A stretch of DNA of 64,000 nucleotides from JAHCHG01 sp965214585 (lineage in GTDB: Bacteria; Acidobacteriota; Blastocatellia; Pyrinomonadales; Pyrinomonadaceae), in NCBI GenBank assembly GCA_965214585.1, contig OZ243957.1, positions 4,340,001-4,404,000 of the forward strand. The letters are read 5' to 3'. A program made the translations under genes and the position numbers. The notes beneath the pieces were generated by a model, which had not been told where the DNA came from, did not search any database, and saw only the letters and a list, made by a program, of their open reading frames with translations. Positions 59,166 to 64,000 of this stretch are shown piece by piece. Every line of letters starts with the position of its first letter. The stretch's first letter is position 1.

Positions 59166-59351
59166 TAATAAACTGTCTGGTAATTGTATCGCAGGCTTCC
59201 AGCCGGCAGTCTTGGTGGCTTCCAGCCGCCAAATTTGTCTGTTTTTCCCGCCAATTCGAGTAAATAATGCCTGAACTGGCGGCAAGATGCCACCAAGACT
59301 GCCGGCAAGATGCCGGCGTTACGTTTTTTTTGATTTCCAAACAGGTTCTAA
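59166..59351. repeat. Family C inverted repeat, copy C9
   Basis: Ends TAATAAACTGTCTGG / CCAAACAGGTTCTAA. Left arm ATCGCAGGC, right arm AACGCCGGC, loop inverted (this equals C1 read from the other strand). The flanks CACGAAATAAACGAAAAAAA and TTTATTTCGTATTTTTCGTG also form an inverted repeat, so it may sit inside an older palindrome. Confidence 0.88.
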
Positions 59352-59444
59352 AAGATTTTTTCTTTATTTCGTATTTTTCGTGTGTTTCGCAGGCAAATTT
59401 CTTTTTATAATATTTCGGACATCTCCCTTCAAAACCAAAATATT

Positions 59445-60080
59445 TCAATAGCTCGAATACAAAACTCCGTCAACTTCCGCCACGGTCAAATCGCGGTTGT
59501 AAATCGCCGAACCGACAGCCTGAGTTTTTCCGCCTTCGCTCAGACTTCCCGTATCGAACGCGCCGAAACCGATTTCACGAATCAGTTGTGAAACCGTATG
59601 TTTCGCATCCGCGTCATCGCCGCAGACAAAAATCACGCGCCTGTCTTCAAACGGCAAATTCTTGTCGCCCTGCGTTTTCAGATGCTCGAAATAAATCGTG
59701 TTAAAAGCCTTAACAATCGTCGAATTTTTCAGATGTTCGGCAACCAGTTCGCTTTCCGTAATTTTCCCGTCTTCAATTTCCTGAAACGTGCCGTCCCTGT
59801 CGGGATAATAATTTCCCGCGTCAATCACGATCTTGTTTGCCAGAACATCGGCGGGCAAGGTTTTATATTCCTTAAAAGGAATTGCCGCCAAAACGATTTC
59901 GCCGAATTTTGCAGCGTCTTCCGTTTCCATCGGCAGCACGTTTTCGCCGAGTTCTTTGCTCAGTTTTACCAATGTTTCCGCGCCGCGCGAGTTGCTGATC
60001 GCAACTTCGTGTCCCGCATCGGCAAACAACTTTGCCGCCGTCGCGCCGATATTTCCCGCGCCTATTATTCCAATTTTCAT
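59445..60080 (-). CDS. NAD(P)-binding oxidoreductase, F420:NADP/NpdG-like family
   Basis: 211 residues. The N-terminal Rossmann motif is KIGIIGAGNIGATAAKLFAD, then VAISNSRGAETL (NADP-type Ser/Arg), 'AIPFKEYKTLPADVLANKIV' and 'VKAFNTIYFEHLKTQG'. Members include F420H2:NADP reductases and STEAP-like reductases, and many use plain NADPH. No F420 biosynthesis gene is in the window. It follows the second quinone reductase by 37 bp on the same strand and ends the run LLM-tautomerase-quinone reductase. Confidence 0.88.
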   Translation of the reverse strand: MKIGIIGAGNIGATAAKLFADAGHEVAISNSRGAETLVKLSKELGENVLPMETEDAAKFGEIVLAAIPFKEYKTLPADVLANKIVIDAGNYYPDRDGTFQEIEDGKITESELVAEHLKNSTIVKAFNTIYFEHLKTQGDKNLPFEDRRVIFVCGDDADAKHTVSQLIREIGFGAFDTGSLSEGGKTQAVGSAIYNRDLTVAEVDGVLYSSY

Positions 60081-60117
60081 AATTTATATTTTTTTCCGCA
60101 AACTATTTTTTGTAACT

Positions 60118-61074
60118 TCAAATTGTTAAAACAACTTTTCCAGTCGTTTTTCTGCTTTCAATTGCTTTGTGCGCTTCCGCCGCATTTTCAAGCGGAAATT
60201 TTTGCAGCGAGATTTCGAGTTTTTCGTCTTGAAAATACTGCATCAATTTTTTTGTAAATTCCGCCATATTTTCCGCAGTTTCCAAATTCAGATTATAACC
60301 TTTGATTGTCTGCATTCTGCTCAAAAGGCTCAACGCAGAGATTTGAAAATCCTCACCGCTCGCCGCGCCGTAAACGATTATTGTGCCTTTTGCCGCCAGA
60401 CATTCAAAGTTTCGCCTGCCGATTTCGCCGCCGACCATTTCGATTATCAAATCCGCGCCGCGCCCGTCGGCTGCGCTTTTAATCTGCTCCGTCCAATCGC
60501 TTTCCGTGTAATTTATTCCGACATCCGCGCCGAGATTTACAATTCTTTCAAGTTTGCTTTCGCTCGAAGCCGTTCCGATAATTTTTTTCGCGCCTTTAAT
60601 TTTCGCCAATTGCACGAGCAGACTTCCGACTCCGCCCGCCGCCGCGTGAATCAAGATCGTATCGTCCGGTTTCAGATTTTCCAGCAAACCGAGCGCGGTC
60701 AAGCCCTGCACGAGCAAAACGGTTGATTCGCCAAAGCTCATTTCATCAGGAATCGGCACAATTTGCGAAGCGTTCGCCGCCGCAAACTCCGCATATCCGC
60801 CGCCTTTCATCATCGCCAAAACTCTCTGCCCGACTTTGAATTTTTCGACCTTTTCGCCGACTTCCGCAATAGTTCCCGCCGCTTCAAAACCGGGCGTAAA
60901 CGGCAGTTCGGGACGAAACAGATATTTTCCCTGACGCAGCATTATGTCGGCAAAATTTATTCCCGCCGCTTCCGTCTTTATCAAAACTTCGTCCGCCTTC
61001 GGCTTCGGCTTTTCGATCTCGTCAAACGATAAATTTTCCGCCCCGCCGAATTTTGTTATTCTGATTGCTTTCAT
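60118..61074 (-). CDS. NADPH:quinone oxidoreductase (MDR family), second copy
   Basis: 318 residues. 'ITKFGGAENLSFDEIEKPKP', 'EAAGINFADIMLRQGKY', 'FTPGFEAAGTIAEVGEKV' and the nucleotide motif 'ILIHAAAGGVGSLLVQLAKI' mark a zinc-free quinone reductase. It is more distant from the 52814-53776 enzyme than a recent duplicate would be. It starts 4 bp after the tautomerase gene, in a tight operon. Confidence 0.92.
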   Translation of the reverse strand: MKAIRITKFGGAENLSFDEIEKPKPKADEVLIKTEAAGINFADIMLRQGKYLFRPELPFTPGFEAAGTIAEVGEKVEKFKVGQRVLAMMKGGGYAEFAAANASQIVPIPDEMSFGESTVLLVQGLTALGLLENLKPDDTILIHAAAGGVGSLLVQLAKIKGAKKIIGTASSESKLERIVNLGADVGINYTESDWTEQIKSAADGRGADLIIEMVGGEIGRRNFECLAAKGTIIVYGAASGEDFQISALSLLSRMQTIKGYNLNLETAENMAEFTKKLMQYFQDEKLEISLQKFPLENAAEAHKAIESRKTTGKVVLTI

Positions 61075-61078
61075 AATT

Positions 61079-61276
61079 TTATTTATTTCTGTATTCCGTC
61101 GTCAATTTTCCGGCAAAGCCCCAATTTTCTTCGTCAACTTCATCAATCACAATGTGAATATGCTCCGGCTTTTTGTCCAAAATTCTAACAATCGTATCCG
61201 TCATTTCCGCGACGATTTGCTTTTTCTGCTCTTTCGTCGTGCCGTTTTTTGTAATTTTTACGTTTATATAAGGCAT
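61079..61276 (-). CDS. 4-Oxalocrotonate tautomerase family protein
   Basis: 65 residues. The protein begins MPYINVKITKNG, so Pro becomes the N-terminal catalytic base after Met removal. 'KKQIVAEMTDTIVRILDKKP' and 'IHIVIDEVDEENWG' are typical of the small tautomerase fold, which assembles as a hexamer. It shifts double bonds in alpha-keto acids or acts as a dehalogenase in related enzymes. It sits 5 bp after the LLM gene and 4 bp before a quinone reductase, so it is part of one operon handling unsaturated carbonyl compounds. Confidence 0.92.
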   Translation of the reverse strand: MPYINVKITKNGTTKEQKKQIVAEMTDTIVRILDKKPEHIHIVIDEVDEENWGFAGKLTTEYRNK

Positions 61277-61281
61277 AATTT

Positions 61282-62307
61282 TTATCTTCCAACTGCCTTT
61301 TCACTTTCGCTGAAAATTTCCGCAACGATTTGGTATGAACGCAGACGTTTCGCCTGATCAAAAATCATCGCATTAACCATAATTTCGTCTGCCTTCGATT
61401 CGTCTAAAAATTTTTCCAATTTCCGCCTGACAGTTTCCCTGCTTCCGATAATCGAACCGCCCGTGCGCGAATTGACTAACGCCTTTTCCTGCGCGTTCCA
61501 AATCGCATCCATATTTTCAATTGGCGGCGGAATTTTTCCGGGCGTTTGTCTGACCAAATTCAAAAACGATTGATATTGCGAAGTCGCCAAAAATTCGGCT
61601 TCCTCGTCGGTTTCAGCCGCGATAATGTTTAACGCGACCATCGCGTATGGCATTTGCAAATCGTCCGAGGCGCGGAATGTTTTGCGGTAAAGTTCGAGCG
61701 ACGGCAGCGTGTATTCCGGCGAAAAATGCGCCGCAAACGCAAACGGCAAACCTAAAATTCCGGCTAATTGTGCCGAAAAACCACTCGAACTCAAAAGCCA
61801 GATCGGAACATCCAAACCCGCGCCCGGAATTGCCTGCACTTTTTGATGTTTGACGGGCTTTTGAAAGAAAAACCGCAGTTCTTCCAGTTGTTCGGGAAAT
61901 TCCTCGCCCGAATTATGCAAAGTCCGCCGCAGCGCAAGCGTCGCCGGACGATCAGTTCCCGGCGCACGTCCCAAACCCAAATCAATGCGTCCCGGATAAA
62001 GACTTTCGAGCGTCCCGAACTGCTCGGCAATCACAATCGGAGCGTGATTCGACAGCATAATCCCGCCCGAACCGACGCGAATTTTTTCCGTATTTCCGGC
62101 AACAAATCCGATCACAACCGAAGTCGCCGCGCTCGCAATTCCGGGCATATTGTGATGCTCGGCGAGCCAGAACCTTTTATAATTTAACTTCTCCGCGTGC
62201 TGCGCCAGTTTCAAAGTATGCCGCAACGCGTCGCCCGCCGTTTCGCCTTCAAAAATGGGCGACAAATCTAAAATTGAAAACGGGATTTTTGTAATTTTAC
62301 TGCTCAT
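61282..62307 (-). CDS. LLM-class flavin-dependent monooxygenase (luciferase-like)
   Basis: 341 residues. The TIM barrel has 'KIPFSILDLSPIFEG', 'FWLAEHHNMPGIASAATSVV', 'IRVGSGGIMLSNHAPIVIAE' and 'RIDLGLGRAPGTDRPATLAL', the MsnO8-type branch of the family. It uses reduced FMN to insert oxygen into a substrate or oxidise an aldehyde/ketone; the substrate is unknown. It starts an operon with the tautomerase and quinone reductase. The palindrome G2 lies in the gap upstream of its start codon. Confidence 0.92.
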   Translation of the reverse strand: MSSKITKIPFSILDLSPIFEGETAGDALRHTLKLAQHAEKLNYKRFWLAEHHNMPGIASAATSVVIGFVAGNTEKIRVGSGGIMLSNHAPIVIAEQFGTLESLYPGRIDLGLGRAPGTDRPATLALRRTLHNSGEEFPEQLEELRFFFQKPVKHQKVQAIPGAGLDVPIWLLSSSGFSAQLAGILGLPFAFAAHFSPEYTLPSLELYRKTFRASDDLQMPYAMVALNIIAAETDEEAEFLATSQYQSFLNLVRQTPGKIPPPIENMDAIWNAQEKALVNSRTGGSIIGSRETVRRKLEKFLDESKADEIMVNAMIFDQAKRLRSYQIVAEIFSESEKAVGR

Positions 62308-62363
62308 AATTTCCCCTTGTTTTAACCACGAACGGACACGAAAAATTCACGAAAAAGAGTTTC

Positions 62364-62459
62364 TGCCACAGATTTTCACGGATGGACACATATAAAAGAG
62401 GATAAAACTCAAATAATTTCATCTTTCTTATCTCTTAAAAATCTATGTTCATCTGTGGC
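62364..62459. repeat. Short-word palindrome G2 between the Old Yellow Enzyme and LLM genes
   Basis: GCCACAGATTTTCACGGATG on one side and AATCTATGTTCATCTGTGGC on the other, with additional CACGAAAAATTCACGAAAAA words outside. Same family as G1. Confidence 0.7.
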
Positions 62460-62496
62460 TAAAAATTCTTCCTTTCGTTTTTTCGCGGCTAATCAC

Positions 62497-63585
62497 CTAA
62501 GCTGATTTCGCCTTTCGCAAATCAATCGCCCGTCCGTATTGTTTCGGAATATAATCAATTTCCGCGCCCAATTCCTTCGCCGCCGTGAACGGAAAATAAG
62601 GATCGCGCAAAAACTCACGCGCCAGTAAAACCGCGTCCGCCGCGCCGTTTTGCAAAATTTCTTCCGCTTGTTTCGGTTCGGTTATTAAACCAACTGCGCC
62701 CGTCGGGATTTCAGCTTTTTCCCTAATTTTTGACGCAAACGGCACTTGATAACCCGCGCCGATCTCGATCTTTGCGTCCGGCACATTTCCGCCTGATGAA
62801 ACATCAATTAAATCAATGCCAATCTCTTTTAATTTCCTGCAAAACTCAATTGATTGCTCCAAATCCCAGCCGCCAGCCGTCCAATCCGACGCGGAAATGC
62901 GGACAAAAACCGGCAAATTTTCAGGAACTGCTTCGCGCACTTTTTCGGCAATTTTTAAAGGAAAACGCATACGGTTTTCCAGACTTCCGCCGTAATTGTC
63001 CGTTCTTTTATTTGACAGAGGCGAGAGAAATTCGTGCATTAAATAACCGTGCGCTTGGTGAATTTCGATTACCTCAAAGCCCGCTTCGACGCTTCGTTTT
63101 GCCGCTTGGACGAAATCGTTTTGCACTTTTTCAAAATCCGCTTCGTCCATCTCGCGCGGCATCGAATAATTTTCCGCAAACTTTTCCGCCGTCGGCGCAA
63201 CTGTCTGCCAACCGCCTTCATTTTCGCCTAACAATTTTCCGCCTTCCCAAGGCGCGGAAGTTGACGCTTTGCGCCCGGCGTGGGCGATCTGAATTCCGGC
63301 AATCGCGCCGCATTCTTTGATAAATTTTGCAATCGGCTTAAACTTTTCGGCGTGCGCGTCCGACCAAATCCCCGAATCCTGCGGCGAAATTCTGCCTTCG
63401 GGCGAAACTGCCGTCGCTTCGACAATGACGAGTCCCGCGCCGCCAACCGCACGGCTTCCTAAATGAACAAGATGCCAATCTGTCGGCAAACCGTCTTCGC
63501 TCGAATACTGACACATCGGCGAAACCCAAATCCGATTGCGAAATTCGATTTCCCGCAGCTTAAATTTCTCAAATAATTTGCTCAT
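62497..63585 (-). CDS. Old Yellow Enzyme family NADPH dehydrogenase (YqjM/NamA type)
   Basis: 362 residues from the ATG at 63585. 'LREIEFRNRIWVSPMCQYSS' has the YqjM-type Cys; FMN-binding 'GIQIAHAGRKAST', the active-site pair in 'EIHQAHGYLMHEFLSPLSNK' (His-x-x-His-type HQAH) and RTDNYGGSLENRMRF follow. It reduces the C=C bond of enones, nitroesters and nitroaromatics with NADPH. It lies between the aldo/keto reductase and the LLM operon on the same strand. Confidence 0.94.
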   Translation of the reverse strand: MSKLFEKFKLREIEFRNRIWVSPMCQYSSEDGLPTDWHLVHLGSRAVGGAGLVIVEATAVSPEGRISPQDSGIWSDAHAEKFKPIAKFIKECGAIAGIQIAHAGRKASTSAPWEGGKLLGENEGGWQTVAPTAEKFAENYSMPREMDEADFEKVQNDFVQAAKRSVEAGFEVIEIHQAHGYLMHEFLSPLSNKRTDNYGGSLENRMRFPLKIAEKVREAVPENLPVFVRISASDWTAGGWDLEQSIEFCRKLKEIGIDLIDVSSGGNVPDAKIEIGAGYQVPFASKIREKAEIPTGAVGLITEPKQAEEILQNGAADAVLLAREFLRDPYFPFTAAKELGAEIDYIPKQYGRAIDLRKAKSA

Positions 63586-63638
63586 AAATTTAGCTTGTTC
63601 GATAACCAAAATCTAAAATTCCGACATCTCAAATCGAA

Positions 63639-64000
63639 TTACGTCATTTGAACCCAATTTTCATCAGCCGTTTCGCGCCAGCGATTGCGAATCGCCTCGA
63701 AATCATCTTCTGCAAGTTTGCCGATTCCGATATATTTTGCGTTTTCGCTCCAGCGTCCCGGCTTCGTCGTGCCGACGATCATTGTATCAACCACCGGAAT
63801 TGACATTGTAAAACGCAGAGCCGTCGCAATCGAATGTTCCAAATTATGATCTATAAACGGAAACTGCAATTTTTGAATTCTGTCCCAATATTCGTGATGA
63901 TAAGCGTCGTCCGGTTTGGAATCGTGCCGCCAAACCGCATTTGCAATCGGACGTTTGGCGATAATTCCCAATTCTTTTTCCGCCGCAAGCGGAATAATTT
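63639..64000 (-). CDS. Aldo/keto reductase, C-terminal part (start outside window)
   Basis: About 120 residues remain, in a frame open to the window end (IIPLAAEKELGIIAKRPIAN is the beta-7/loop of the AKR barrel). 'ALRFTMSIPVVDTMIVGTTK' carries the NADPH-binding C-terminal segment. The catalytic Tyr/Lys/His/Asp tetrad would be upstream, outside the window. It ends 54 bp before the Old Yellow Enzyme gene on the same strand, probably the first known gene of the unit. Confidence 0.9.
   Translation of the reverse strand, partial: IIPLAAEKELGIIAKRPIANAVWRHDSKPDDAYHHEYWDRIQKLQFPFIDHNLEHSIATALRFTMSIPVVDTMIVGTTKPGRWSENAKYIGIGKLAEDDFEAIRNRWRETADENWVQMT

Overview
The window reads as a chromosomal piece of a free-living, Gram-negative-type bacterium of moderate G+C content, most likely an acidobacterium (Blastocatellia/Pyrinomonas-like). 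This is inference from gene content: a secreted protein of the acidobacterial VWA-related type, several large TPR proteins, a PASTA-less Ser/Thr kinase with a TPR partner, secreted proteins ending in a carboxypeptidase-regulatory-like domain, and atpD-atpC standing apart from the other ATP synthase genes. No 16S rRNA or other phylogenetic marker is present.

Layout. 0-3 kb: the end of a NUC1-type nuclease fused to a surface domain, and a second secreted protein with the same C-terminal domain. 3-6 kb: atpD-atpC and a membrane di-iron hydroxylase. 6-12 kb: phoH interrupted by a LAGLIDADG intein in its Walker A motif, then two Dpp/Opp-type permeases. 12-18 kb: two TPR proteins, an ECF sigma/anti-sigma pair with a recognisable autoregulatory promoter, and a CrtC/AttH-type lipocalin-like protein. 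18-25 kb: an IS4-family element, a TPR/kinase operon, a two-zinc-cluster protein, a VWA protein and tRNA-Arg(ACG) followed by an HNH gene. 25-36 kb: a Na+/H+ antiporter, PilZ, bacilliredoxin, the nnr-tsaE-L,D-transpeptidase run, tRNA-Arg(CCU), and Cld-like/acyP/apt. 36-39 kb: thiE and thiD, separated by a second copy of the same IS. 39-48 kb: a TPR protein, a sugar nucleotidyltransferase, mutM, and a methionine-synthesis gene behind a SAM-II riboswitch and terminator. 48-52 kb: an AI-2E-type permease and two Crp/Fnr paralogues. 52-64 kb: a redox/stress region of hemerythrin, thioredoxin, OsmC, several alcohol/quinone reductases, an LLM flavoprotein, an Old Yellow Enzyme, an aldo/keto reductase and a kinase-phospholyase fusion.

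The most unusual feature is the intergenic DNA. At least three families of long inverted repeats (called A, B and C here) fill almost every large gap. In families B and C the loop appears in both orientations relative to its arms, and the ends of family C carry paired, compensating changes. A fourth class consists of short-word imperfect palindromes (D, E, G) that lie inside operons directly upstream of start codons. One site shows three nested layers of insertion. Both IS copies sit in the centre of short palindromes. These patterns, the PhoH intein, the SAM-II switch and the kinase-lyase/ADH pair are the main points for follow-up. No CRISPR array, rRNA operon, prophage or recognisable defence island was seen.
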